Shown: positions 36,436 to 47,204 of the stretch, piece by piece
Position numbering within the stretch: position 1 is the stretch's first letter
How the letters are laid out: each line of letters starts with the position of its first letter
Assembly: GCF_014356525.2 (NCBI RefSeq)
Contig: NC_052510.1
Location: 13,378,778-13,442,777 of the forward strand
Direction of reading: 5' to 3'
From: Nilaparvata lugens
Lineage: Eukaryota > Arthropoda > Insecta > Hemiptera > Delphacidae
Length of the DNA stretch: 64,000 nucleotides
Made by a program: the position numbers and the translations under genes
The notes under the pieces: generated by a model
Seen by the model: only the letters and a program-made list of their open reading frames with translations
What the model was told of the DNA's origin: nothing
The model's database searches: none

Positions 36436-36605
36436 CCACTCTGTCATTGGTCAGCTGAAAATTGTTATTGGCTGAAGTTTCTCCCTCTCAACTCCTATTG
36501 GCTGTCGCCATGACAACGGAATTGCAACTCTCTCACTGGTTAGCTTCTGATTGGTCGATTCTCTCTTCCTCAACTCCCATTGGCTATCTTTTTGATGACA
36601 AAATC
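36436..36605 (+). repeat. Two ~85-bp tandem units carrying ATTGG (CCAAT) motifs
   Basis: ATTGG occurs at 36446, 36467, 36497, 36550 and 36579, with ACTGG at 36535. The two units share ACTCTCTCACTGGTTAGC-like starts, CTCAACTCCYATTGGCT and an ATGACAA end. It lies about 430 bp upstream of the FGF terminal exon. It could be an NF-Y-type regulatory cluster or just a repeat. Confidence 0.6.
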
Positions 36606-36907
36606 TTTGCTTTCTAATAATAATAATGACTCAATGTGATTTTTCTTATATAATTTGCCAAGCAATATGCCACAGTATTAAGTAGTTGCACCAATTCTTA
36701 ATTTTTTTCTACCAATGGATTTCAAAAATGATTCAAAATTAATTTTTGCAACTGATGGATTTAATTATTAAACTCGTTTAGTCAATGTATGGTTGTATTT
36801 ATTATAATGTGTTTCAATTGAGTCAGCTGATGGTTTAAACTAGAATTTCAGTTCAACTTAAATCGAGAAAGTGACTCGAGCAACCAACAAGAATAACAAT
36901 CTATATC

Positions 36908-36990
36908 TTTAGAGGAACATGTACGACTAAAAAGATTTCAACAATTCATTTTTTTCTTATTTAGAGGAACATGAGCGATCAACAAGATAA
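36908..36990 (+). repeat. Two decayed echoes of the FGF terminal-exon start
   Basis: TTTAGAGGAACATGTACGAC (exon-like start 36913) and TTTAGAGGAACATGAGCGAT (36965) resemble the real junction TTTCAGAGGGACATGAACGA (37039), each after a T-rich stretch and an AG. Both reach stop codons quickly, so they are not usable exons. Confidence 0.6.
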
Positions 36991-37038
36991 ATTAACGGTT
37001 TGAAAAAATAATAAAGGAATGTTTTTATTGTGTTTCAG

Positions 37039-37701
37039 AGGGACATGAACGACGAATGCGTGTTCAACGAGATGATGGAACAGCACCACTACAACACCTA
37101 CTCGTCAGCCAAGTACTCCAACACAAACCGCACCGTCTACCTGGCCCTGGACAGAGCGGGCCTCCCGCGCAAGGTGCAGGTCAAAGCGGGGACACCACTA
37201 GGAAAGCTGTCCAAGTGGACGCGGGTGCTGACCCAAACAGTTGCCACCCCTCCTGCCACCACCACGTGTCCCACCCCGCCTCCACCCTCAGAATCCCGGC
37301 GCTGTCGGAGAAAAAAGAAGAAGAAGAAGCGGAGGAAATGTCCTCCCGCCCCCGGCAAACCACCGTGCGACGACGAAGTCTCCAACGAGGACAACCACAA
37401 CGGCCGCCTCCTGCGGCGGAAGTGCGACGGAAAACCCTGCCGCCTCCTAGTGACCAGCAAGAAAGTCACCGCCTCCCGGCCCCAACGCAAAAAACAGCAA
37501 CCCACCCGCCACCAACACCAAACCAGGCATCTGCACCATCTGAGGCACATCCACCGCCCCCAGGCTGATGAGCCGCCACATGATGACCCTTTCGACCTTG
37601 AGGAGGAGGACGATGACGCGACAGCCGCCCCCGACGCATTGGACGACGAAACTACTGCCACCGATCTGCCCCTCATGCTCCTAGTAGATGCTAATGACTA
37701 A
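37039..37701 (+). CDS. FGF gene, terminal coding exon with long C-terminal tail (branchless-type FGF likely)
   Basis: Last exon of the FGF gene. The acceptor TTTATTGTGTTTCAG ends at 37038 and the frame runs to a TAA at 37699-37701, about 220 codons. The first ~55 residues finish the trefoil: RDMNDECVF, NEMMEQHHYNTYSS and VYLALDRAGLPRK correspond to the FGF blocks ECxFxE, NxYNTYxS and YxALxxxGxPR. The usual closing F-L-P motif is absent; LGKLSKWTRVLTQTV occupies that place. A tail of ~150 residues follows: Thr/Pro-rich, then a basic run with six lysines flanked by RRCRR and RRK, Cys-containing and His-rich stretches, and an acidic Asp/Glu segment before the end. Long low-complexity tails occur in insect FGFs. 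The basic clusters could be proprotein-convertase or heparan-sulfate sites (inference). The exon is much GC-richer than its surroundings, which supports coding. Branchless rather than thisbe/pyramus is a guess. Confidence 0.92.
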   Translation, partial: RDMNDECVFNEMMEQHHYNTYSSAKYSNTNRTVYLALDRAGLPRKVQVKAGTPLGKLSKWTRVLTQTVATPPATTTCPTPPPPSESRRCRRKKKKKKRRKCPPAPGKPPCDDEVSNEDNHNGRLLRRKCDGKPCRLLVTSKKVTASRPQRKKQQPTRHQHQTRHLHHLRHIHRPQADEPPHDDPFDLEEEDDDATAAPDALDDETTATDLPLMLLVDAND

Positions 37702-38090
37702 TATCATAGAGAGAATATATCATGAGAAGATATCCCATGTTATGGGGCGTTTATATTGCAAATTTCACTGTTAACTCATTAAGCTGATAATCCACGTAGC
37801 TTTTTTTCTTTTCTTGTTTTGTGGAAATAGATTTTTTTTTCATTATTTAGCTTTTCTTCGTGGAACTATGTGACGCTGGTAGTGTCTCATATCATAGAGA
37901 TACAAATACTACTTGTGGAAATAAATATATAATTTTTTCATTAGCTTTTTTTCGTGAAGCTATGTGACGCTGGTAGTGTATCATACTATAGAGAAACAAA
38001 TAGTACTCGAAAACGAATAACCGATTTATTTTATTAATTTGTATAATTTTTATGGCAAATAAATGAATTTGAATTTTTGATAACCATAAA
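37702..38090 (+). other. Probable 3'UTR of the FGF gene with two polyadenylation signals
   Basis: AT-rich DNA directly after the FGF stop. AATAAA hexamers occur at about 37920-37925 and 38058-38063; the second is followed by TG-containing sequence and is the more likely main site. The segment contains a diverged ~104-bp tandem duplication with GTGACGCTGGTAGTGT at about 37870 and 37974. The first AATAAA lies at the junction between the two units. The end coordinate is approximate. Confidence 0.55.
37845..38010 (+). repeat. Tandem duplication in the FGF 3'UTR, period about 104 bp
   Basis: Both units hold TATGTGACGCTGGTAGTGT followed by a TCATA...TAGAGA-ACAAAT-ACT stretch, at about 37868 and 37972. 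Confidence 0.8.
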
Positions 38091-39431
38091 CGTATATTGT
38101 CTCTGCTGATACTGAACCGTTCTTACAGCACTTTCACCCGGCCAAAACAGTAAAAGTCGACAATAATAGACTCGCGGTAACAAAAAATTGCTTGAAATAT
38201 GGAATATTAACGACCTATATCATAGGATATCTCCTTATGCTATCTTTCCTCTATGCTAATAGTGTGTCTCAGTTAGACTCAAATCGATCAAATTCCACAA
38301 AAAAGAATACCTAAATAATTTACAAGTTAATGTTTAATGAAAATTAATTATGCACGATGGTTCGTGCCTTTTGCTGAAAAAAATCAAGGAGTTTTTATTG
38401 ATAGTAATTAATTAATGACTTTTGGCAATATTTAATCGAGTATATTACGAGTAAACACTGATTTAAAAAAAAAAACAACATAAACTGAAAACAAAAGAAA
38501 TTTTGGTCTAGACTAGGATCCTATTTTCTATCTTCATCATTTCTAGGTTTGTTAAATGAGTTATCAAATGATGCGCAATGAACAGTATTTAACAATGTTT
38601 CTAGGTGCATTGGTATTTTACATTCAGGTGAACTGAATTAAATTAATTCAGGATTCAATATTTAGAGCTCAATTCACTCCCCACCAATGAAAGCCATACA
38701 ATTATCATCATAACTGATCTTCAGTTGAAGTACAGTACCTAACTAGTTTTCAATTCATTAGATGATTGAACACTTTTTATTCAGAGATCTGTGCGTCTCA
38801 AGAATAAAACTATCCACATTATATAAATCAAGATGGTGGAAGAAATCTTCTAGTTGGATTTCTATGATGTGAATTTCTGTCACTTTATATATTTACGAAT
38901 CTCATGCAAATACTCAAAGCAATGAACAAACCCCAAAAATGTTAATTTTGATAGTGAAAACTCAACAATATTGATGGTGAAATAGGGAAATACGTATTTC
39001 TTATTGGAAAACTCAGTAATAAATTTTTATTTTTGCAACTAAAACTGAATTTTATCGATTTGAGCTAGCAAGGCACATTATATGGACATTATCCTAGTTG
39101 CGTCATCCAGATAGTGCTTAAGTAGGACTTTAGTAGGTTAGATAATAAATACAATGAAAGGAATAGTTTACGTGTCTGTGTTATGAGAGTGTGTCATGAA
39201 TGGATGGATGTATACGGTCCAATGTGATAGGCCTACCTACACTAATTCAGAGGGTAAAAAATAATACGACTATAGTGAGGTTCACGTTATAATTGCATTG
39301 GAGAAAGATAGGAGGACAACGTTGCCGAACCTCTGTCTTGTCAATGCCTTCTATAAACGGTAGCAGATATTGATGTAATATTAACTGTTCATTTTCTCTG
39401 TTGCATATCCATACTCTTTCACTATTAAAAT

Positions 39432-39870
39432 TAAACTAGAATTTTAAAAACACTTATGGAGTGAAAATGCACTAACATTGGTAGTGACGATCGTTTTACA
39501 TACACTGACATAGCCACCAATCTTGAAATCCTCCACATCTCACAAAAAAGCAAAGAATTCAATGTATTGGAACAATACGAAATTTACAACCAAACAAAAT
39601 AGTTTCCCAACAGTCTCCTAAATGATCAAATAAATTTCTCTTCCCACACACTCTTTGACAAAACAGCCCACAGTTCAAAATTACCGCCCTACTAAAGCAT
39701 CCACCAACCCCCACCACCACCTATTCCTCCACCTTCATCCACACATTAGCTTGACATTAGAGTAAATTCCCACAGTCTGATGATGACCAACAACAGGTCG
39801 AAACGATCGTCACTACTAAAGTAAGTGTATATTTACTCCATAAGTGTTTTTAAAATTCAAGTTTTGTTCA
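39432..39870. mobile_element. Foldback element nested in the split MITE
   Basis: Inverted arms: TTTTAAAAACACTTATGGAG with GTAGTGACGATCGTTT on the left, and AAACGATCGTCACTAC with CTCCATAAGTGTTTTTAAAA on the right. The interior is non-coding and includes AACAACAGGTCGAAACGATC. Confidence 0.6.
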
Positions 39871-40109
39871 TTTTCGTTTAAAAAATCAATATTTGTCAAG
39901 AATTTCATAATGAATTTACATTCAAATTCAAATTATTTATTTGCAATTCCATTCGTTTACAATATTATTTACAACATGTAAAGAATTTCTGCATTGTCAC
40001 AATTCTACATATATTCAATTATATAAATCACAAATTTATAAAATACATAATAAGACACTGGAGAGGTTTAGTAACTATTATAAGACTACAAGTTTTTGAT
40101 TTGAATCCA

Positions 40110-40335
40110 ATCAAGCCTTGTGTCTAGATAGGTTGCAGTTGGATCCGAGGGAGGAAAGCGGTGAAAAAATTAAATTCATCAGTCATTCATCTAAAAACTC
40201 GCGAACCGAGTAATAAGCTCTATTTGTCAAATACTATAAGATATTCTTCTTGAATTGAAATTTGGAATTGAAAACTTTAGTTTCGCTTGGAAGTTTGTTG
40301 AAGAATTTTACTGCTCTATATAGTGCTCCTTAAAT
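40110..40335 (-). mobile_element. LINE (non-LTR retrotransposon) ORF2 C-terminal fragment
   Basis: Read on the minus strand, 40329 to 40182 gives GALYRAVKFFNKLPSETK, later a TAG, then NRAYYSVREFLDE and a stop. G-(V/L)-x-x-x-N-x-L-P-x-E...FxxxL...KAYYSxxEFL is the typical C-terminal tail of insect LINE reverse-transcriptase ORFs. The 3'UTR probably runs on to about 39900, ending in an AATAAATAATTTGAAT-type tail. The 5' side is cut off by an (AAT)n tract. The in-frame stop shows decay. Confidence 0.65.
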
Positions 40336-40337
40336 AA

Positions 40338-40357
40338 TAATAGCCTAATAATAATAA

Positions 40358-40439
<82 letters not shown>

Positions 40440-40462
40440 AAAAATAATAATAATAATAATCA
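40338..40462 (+). repeat. (AAT)n microsatellite
   Basis: About 125 bp of AATAAT with a few AAA interruptions, located at the truncated 5' end of the minus-strand LINE fragment. Confidence 0.95.
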
Positions 40463-40999
40463 AGATGAAATATTTTGTTAATTAATTATCAATTCTACAT
40501 TGTTAAAAGACGATCTGGCAACAGAGCAAAACGAGAAAGAGATAGCGCTATCCGCTTTGTTGAATGAAAGACATGGATAGCAATACCATTGCTAATCAAA
40601 CACTGCTATTATAACGTGGACCTCACTATAGTACATTGAAGATTAATTTCTAACATCACCTCATCTTAAACCATGACAATTTTGACAACAATTTTCTTCT
40701 TGTTCACATGTCATCTATTTCATAAAATTTAATCAATGTATTAATAATGATAGTTAGACATATTATGACGACTACCAACAGTATTTTTCTTATTAAGTAT
40801 AAGTGTAAGATTAATTCTAATGCTTAAACCTCATTTTTTCTAATCGCTGAGTTATTGTATTCCAAATTCTGATTGTAGTCTAAATTCTACAAATATTGTC
40901 CAATGTAATCTACATTAAATTTAATATAACATTTCAAATTACTCTCTTCGAGTAGCACTTTCAATTTGATAGATTGAAAAATAAATTCGTTTACCTATA

Positions 41000-43600
41000 A
41001 TGATTTTTCACATTTCCATGAACCTCAATATTTTCCAATTATAAAAAATGTTCAACTACTTTATCAAGTGTTACTGTAACACTATATTACAACTTACTTA
41101 CCTTAGATGTCATTATGTAGTGTTCATATCCATTTATATGCAATGAAAGCTCAGTATGCCAAAGTTATAAACTAGAATAGTTAAACTATAGTAGGCTAAT
41201 AGCAGATCAATATTACCATGCAGCAAATAATAAAATTAAATAAATATTGGAACAAATAATGTTGTACAGGGATCTATTTGAAGTCATTTTTTATAATTAT
41301 TGTAAAAAGTAGATAGCAGTATTAGCGTTTTTAACAACTACAATTCAAGTTACCAGTAGATCTTTTATCTGACGGAATATCAAAGTTGTTACAAATGTTT
41401 GTTTGCTATGAGTGTATTTATTATTATTGTGAACTATTCCTTCTGGCGCTGTTAGCTTTTTTATAAGATGTTTGTTGTATATAAATTTATGAATGAGACT
41501 GTTTTTATAAAATGATAGACGAACAATAATTAATTATATTTTATCAACGAATTTTCTTGTAAATATTTTTATGTACAGTGTTAAATACTGAAGTGTATAT
41601 GCGAAAAGTAAAGCAGTTTTTAGTATGTTCGCTTTTAGGTTATTATATACTAGGTTTAATGTACAGCTTTAATGTAGTTAGATCTATGTTGCTTTTAACA
41701 AATTACCAGTATTTACAGACGAGAACTATAGAAAAAGTCTTGAACAAGTGAATTAAGTTATAAACAAAAGTATTTGATGAAATTAATATTTTAGGTACTA
41801 ATAATAAATTTGAATAAAATTTCAAATCCTTCACAAAGATTATGATAATGCTTGAACCATATACCAGTACTCAGCTTGATGACATTTTTAAACAATTCAT
41901 GTACTTCTGATATTTCACATTCTAAAAGTTACTAAAACTGGCCAACATTCTCTTATTTAAATTTGAAAAAAAACTTGGGATAGAAATAACAAATTCCACT
42001 CAATAGAAATTCTGCAGTTCATAATGTTTCAAATAATAATTACATTGTTTTAAAGCCTAATCATATTTGTTACAATGCCATGTAGCCTACCTCAATACCA
42101 TTATATAAAATTACTCAATACTTTGTCTGATAAGTCAGACATTTTTCATTTGTATTTATTTTTCCAAAAGCTAAATTTTTTCTCAAGCTTAATAATTTTT
42201 AAAACCATTACTTTTCTTAAGTTTAATAATTGTTAAAACCTGTATTCTCTCAATGATGAAGTGACATTTTACCAAGGAGCATGAGAGACATACGTAACAA
42301 CGAACATTATTAATGGAGTATTGCCAAATTTTATTTTCCTTGTTCAAAATATCTAAAATAAAATATATAGTAACATGAATTACATTAGATAAGATAACTC
42401 GTAGATTGAAGTTATGACACTAGCCTCATGTTTCAATGATCAAGAATATTCCTGAATCTAGCTTCTTGTCCGACTCGACCCTTTTTTACAAAGGATCCAG
42501 ATCCATGCTCTGGAATACCTTAACATATGGACTTCTTTCAGTTGATATACCAGCTTATATTGAACTAGAATGATGATATTTCACCCTTTATTAACAACAT
42601 TTCTATGAACGGTTATAACATTTCTTCAATAATTGTGTGAAAATACTTGAATCCTCTATTCCCTTGGAATACGAATTAAATGTATTATTGGATAGGAATA
42701 AATTTTAACGGTATGTGATATGGAAGGATTTGCTTAAATGAGACTGAACAAGGAAGAGTAATACAATTGATTGCTATTTTAACAGGATAATACAGTAATT
42801 CCTTAACGGTTTGATAAATTCAAACATGAAAAAAGTAGATTTTATTAAATCAAATTGATGAATATTGGCATTACGGATTTCAGCAGTATTCAGTACCTAC
42901 TATAAATTTTGAAAAAAATTATCATGTAAGTCCAAAATCAATTTCCATTTTTTTCAATGATTTTGATAGAATATTATAGGATTTATCAAGATAATACTGA
43001 AAGACTTAATTCAAAATTGGATATTTAAAAGAGATTTACTTACAATTTACAATAGAAATTAAGCTTAGCATAAGTCAAAGCCAATGAAAATTTATAAATT
43101 CAATAGGTTTTGATCAATCATTGAACAAACTGACAAATTAAAGCCATAAAACAGAATTGTTGAAAGTCAATAGACAAATCTATCTATTTTGTGAAGAGCT
43201 CTGAACTTTTTTATAATCTATGAAATCTAGATCTATGACTTACGTAAACTCCTTAACACTTGAAAAATTCAAAAATCTAATCGAAATCATACCTACTTAC
43301 CCATAAATTACACAATTATTATATTTTTTACGATTGTAATTCACAAAATTATGTAATCCGAGTGATATGATATTATTATTTTTATGCTTACAACCAGTGT
43401 TTTATGAATAATTGCGGTAGGGCTTATGACTGAATTTGCGTGTATAATAAATCATTTTTTACTCAATGAATGTGTACGTGAAGTTTATAAGATAAATATT
43501 TAATGTTATTAGTTGATAATACAACAATTAATTGATATTAGCGCAGAACCGACAAATAGAATGGCAGAGCCATATGAATCTCTGGTCAAATTATTTGTAG
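41000..43600. other. Intergenic AT-rich DNA, nothing recognised
   Basis: Very AT-rich, without long frames, clear repeats or RNA genes visible by eye. Confidence 0.5.
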
Positions 43601-43631
43601 TAATTGTATAAAAATAATGATTTAGTTTGTC

Positions 43632-43848
43632 TTTGTAGAGTTTCTACTTGGAGCGTTGCCAGTATCTGGCTGAAAATCTATTAACGTTCTTCAAAATTAG
43701 CTTGGAGACCTGTGAATCTTACAAAGATGTAATAATTAATAAAGAGAAAAGTATAACTGAATCTGGCAATTTCGTTTTCATTCATTCCTCACAAAAATAT
43801 CATCTGTTGGCTAGGTCATGTCTTTTAAAAGATTTGGCTGAGATTTAA
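43632..43848 (+). CDS. Candidate terminal exon, unrecognised
   Basis: An AG after a T-rich tract (TTTGTCTTTGTAG) is followed by an open frame reading SFYLERCQYLAENLLTFF... and ending at TAA, about 70 codons. The translation has balanced composition with several Cys and Leu, but I recognise no family. It could be the last exon of a gene, a transposon scrap, or chance. Nothing in the neighbourhood decides this. Confidence 0.15.
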
Positions 43849-43913
43849 CTGATAAAAATTCAAAATATGAGAGATTAAATTTTACTGTCTTCGGAAATGT
43901 TGTGGAACTTTCC

Positions 43914-44068
43914 ATGATGAGGTGAAAAAGTGATTACAAAAATATTGTCAAATCTACAAAAATAAGTTTATTTATAACTTATAGTTTATAACTCGAGTCT
44001 GGTTTTAAATAAACTTATTTTTGTAGATTTGACAATATTTGTGTAATCGATTATTCACCTCATTATGA
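43914..44068. repeat. Near-perfect foldback MITE-like element
   Basis: Arms of about 60 bp (ATGATGAGGTGAAAAAGTGA, ATATTGTCAAATCTACAAAA, ATAAGTTTATTT, and the complement) enclose a ~33-bp spacer. The flanks share TATGAGAGATTA at 43866 and 44064, which may be a target duplication or a longer repeat. Confidence 0.75.
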
Positions 44069-44989
44069 GAGATTACTTGGATATTCTAATTTGTTCAACA
44101 GGTCATATTGTGATACATATATGGCTCATTACGCTGGAGTTATGACAGACAGATGCACAGATCACTCAATATTATTATTATTATTTATATTATATTAGAA
44201 TATTACTATTATTATCGCTGGAGTTGAATTTAGATGGAGTTGTCATCGTTTGGGGTCTGATAACCAAACTATATTTCGTAACCCAGTATCATGAATCAAA
44301 AGACAAAGACAGAAAAATGATCTCTATCCACCTAAAAAAACGGAAAAAAACTCTAGTTTGGTTAATTATTCAATATTCAATAAACCAAACTTATCACCAA
44401 TATACTGGACTATTGATATCAAATTATTATCAGAATCGAGATATTCTTGATTTGAGAGGTCTAGAATCAACATAATTATTATAAGATTGGTGTGTCTTCA
44501 AACATAAACTTGGACTGTAGAATGTGATTATTGAACTTGAACATTTCAATAATTCGCCTATAGTAATATTATAGTAACATATAGTAAACAAAGCAGCCCT
44601 CTCTTACACTTTTTACAGTTGAGAACCAAGTAGTAGTAGCAGTCACATAGGACAACTTATTAATTGACCTCGCATTGATTGAATGAGATATAATATATTT
44701 ATTGGACACGCAAGATTAAAAGGAGGAAGATTTCAAGCATACCGTATTAAAACATAACAATATGTAAATGCATCTTATCACAGGGAAATACATCAATCTT
44801 TTAAGTCGTTGAAAGCCAAACTACCTTGACTAGCAAAAAGTGTGATGAACAAGTGGACAATGACGTATTTCAGAAACACGCGAGAGATACGCAAAGTTTT
44901 GGAGATCAGCTGTTTGTGTTAAAAATTGAGATATCAAAGAAGGTCATCACTGAAGGTCAGTCTGTGACCGCCCCTCTCAAACACTAACA

Positions 44990-45450
44990 CTAGCACTCTC
45001 TCTCACTCTATTTAGCTTACTCTCTCTCTCTCTCTCTCTCACCTTTTCGCAGACTAAAACAATCTCCCGCATCCACACAACTTATCTCTCCCTCATCCTT
45101 TCTCAGTGCCCAGACTAAATCAGTCATCTCGCTCTCAATCAGTGTTCTCTCCTTCTCTAATTCGCGAACGATTCCTCAAATATTCGCGGACATGAACTGA
45201 AGCACGTAGCCCTCTGTGACGTAGCTGATTTTGCACATCAGTGACGTCACAAATGGACCCGTGACCTGTCTCTCTTTAGAAGCAGGACGCGCAATCAAGT
45301 AGTATCTCTGCTCTCTCAGTTTGCACTTGCTAACTGTCTGACTTGCTGTTTGCAACTTTTGGTTGGCTCCTAAGTATCTGTTTCATTCAGTTTGCGATTA
45401 CTGTACTGAGCATCTGACTGGCAGGCAATCTGAATGTCGTTAAAGGTGCG
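44990..45450 (+). promoter_or_regulatory. Promoter-like region: GAGA tract, CRE sites, arthropod initiator, possible short first exon
   Basis: A CT/GA tract at 45020-45041 is followed by a TGACGTAG half-type CRE at 45217, a perfect palindromic CRE TGACGTCA at 45242-45249, and TCAGTT at 45316, a match to the arthropod initiator TCAGTY. An ATG at 45434 is followed by an AAAG|GTGCGC donor-like site at 45446, so a very short first coding exon is conceivable. The segment is less AT-rich than its flanks. No downstream exon was identified, so which gene this would serve is unknown. Confidence 0.3.
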
Positions 45451-45624
45451 CACTGATTTATGCATCGAGATAAATTAGATCTCATTTGATATCGATGGAT
45501 TTATGCGCCACGAACACGCTTATTTCGCTTTTCATCACCTTTGATTCTCCTTCTTCTTTTGGCTCCTTCTCCTATCTGAGATTGGAAATCATCACAGCGA
45601 TTCTATGCTTATTTATCTCTATCT

Positions 45625-45781
45625 TAGTGCCGGTTGCACAAAAGCCGGATAAATTTCAACCGTGATTAATTTTACGAGAACCAATCAGAGAAGCCGATTT
45701 TTTTAAAATGCCTTCTCTGATTAGGTCTCGTGGAATTAATCATGGTTAAAACTTGACCGGCTTTTGTGCAACCGGGCCTTA
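45625..45781. mobile_element. Foldback MITE, GCCGGTTGCACAAAAGCCGG family
   Basis: A near-perfect foldback: left arm GTGCCGGTTGCACAAAAGCC then TTTTACGAGAACCAATCAGA; right arm the complement ending GGCTTTTGTGCAACCGGGCC. TTA lies at each end as a possible target duplication. This palindrome type is widespread in insects. Confidence 0.8.
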
Positions 45782-46849
45782 CTGTTTCTGAACGAATACA
45801 AATACTGTAAAATAAGCATATCATGTGCTGATGGAAAGCAAAATGCACGTGTTCGTGGCACATGAGTCTGTATTCACCTTTATATGTATTATTATGTTTT
45901 TATATGAGGACAGTTCAATCTTCAATTTAAAGATAAGTTAGGCATGCACCAAGGAGAGTATATACCTATATTATATCATCCTTGGGTATGTACAGCCAAC
46001 AATGATCAGCTTACTACTTTACTAAGTTACTTATAAAAAATATAAAATGAAAACAAATTCACAATATTACACAAAAATAAATCGAATTAAACTTTTGAGA
46101 AATCAATTTCTGACTAATATTGACATGAAAGTTTGAAATGAATGACAATTGTTCTACATTTACATCGACAATAACATTCGAAGCCTGCGTCTATGTCGAA
46201 ATCCGATACGCTGAATAAATAAATTATTATAATCATATCTTGAAATAGACGGATATGATTGATAATTTATCGGTTTCATAATGAGGTAATTGAAGGTACA
46301 GTTGAGGTGGGATAATTGGGTAGGAAATGGACAGATGAGATGTAACATTGGAGGAAATGGACAGGAGTTTTTGGAGGAGACGGCTGAAGGAGGGGAAATG
46401 CCGACCCCATATGATTGGGATAAGGCGTAGCCAGAGAAGAAGATCTTCAATTGACAGATAACAGGTGGGAAGACAAATTTTAGCTATTAGAGAATAGAAG
46501 CTCTACCGTCCACAGAGGAAGGAAAAAGGTGAATGTCTGGTTTTTGTAAATATAATTAGAATGTTAGAATAAATAAACTCACAATTTTGAGAAAATTTCG
46601 AGATAAAATCATCAGATGGTGAATCGACTTGCACAACATGAAACCCCAGTAATCAAATCAAATTCCCAACATCTTTTATTGATACTCATATCTCAGATCC
46701 ATTATCACATGGTCCATTGAAAGCCAGCATAGCACATCACAAAAGAAAATTCGCCAATCGTCTGGAGACCCCTGACTGAGAGACCAATAAAGAGCGCCGA
46801 CTGGATTTCTCGCATGTTTGCCAAACGATCACACCTAAATTTTCTGTCC

Positions 46850-47140
46850 TCCCCCTCCTCCTCCTTCGCCACACAATCCTCCTACTCCTCCACCACCATC
46901 CTCCTCCTCCTCCACCACCACCACCACCACTTCCGCCTCCTCCTTATTCTTTTATCCTTCCTTCTTCATTCTTCTCTTCTCCTTTCTTCTTAATCCTTCT
47001 CCTTTCCCACTCTTCTTCACCTTCATCTTCTTCTTCGCTATCCTCCTCCTCCACAACTGCTGCCACTAACTCCTCCTCCTCCTCTACCTCATTCTCTTCT
47101 CCTTCCTCCCTTATCCTTCTCCTTTCCCTCTCTTCTTCAC
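46850..47140 (+). repeat. CTCC/CTTC-rich polypyrimidine tract
   Basis: Runs such as CTCCTCCTCCACCACCACCA and CTTCTCTTCTCC. Minus-strand Glu-rich frames here are compositional. Confidence 0.9.
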
Positions 47141-47204
47141 CTTGTTCTCGACATATTTTCGCAGACCAGGTCACGTTTTGGCATACCCTGCCACTGCTGA
47201 CTGG

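Larger units (their letters stand above)
24444..37038 (+). other. FGF intron between middle and terminal exons
   Basis: A 12,595-bp GT-AG intron (GTGAGA...TTTCAG) defined by the two FGF exons and by the continuous reading frame across them (LLYGS then RDMNDECVF). It contains TE scraps, a perfect 120-bp tandem duplication, a CTT microsatellite, a GC-rich block near 33.2 kb and a purine-rich tract. These are listed separately. No other convincing exon of known type was seen in it. Confidence 0.85.
39270..40631. mobile_element. Family A MITE split by about 1.1 kb of nested insertions
   Basis: The left terminus CTATAGTGAGGTTCACG at 39270 and the right terminus CGTGGACCTCACTATAG ending at 40631 both carry family A internal sequence (GTTGCCGAACCTCTG on the left, GGATAGCAATACC on the right). 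Between about 39350 and 40480 lie another foldback element, a minus-strand LINE fragment and an AAT microsatellite. Confidence 0.7.

Noticed and set aside
37039..37045. Alternative acceptor two bases downstream (AG at 37039-37040)
   Set aside because: It would shift the frame and meet a stop at once (GGG ACA TGA).
37056..37676. 170- and 179-codon frames overlapping the FGF terminal exon
   Set aside because: Shadow frames in a GC-rich exon; only the FGF frame carries family motifs and joins in phase to the upstream exon.
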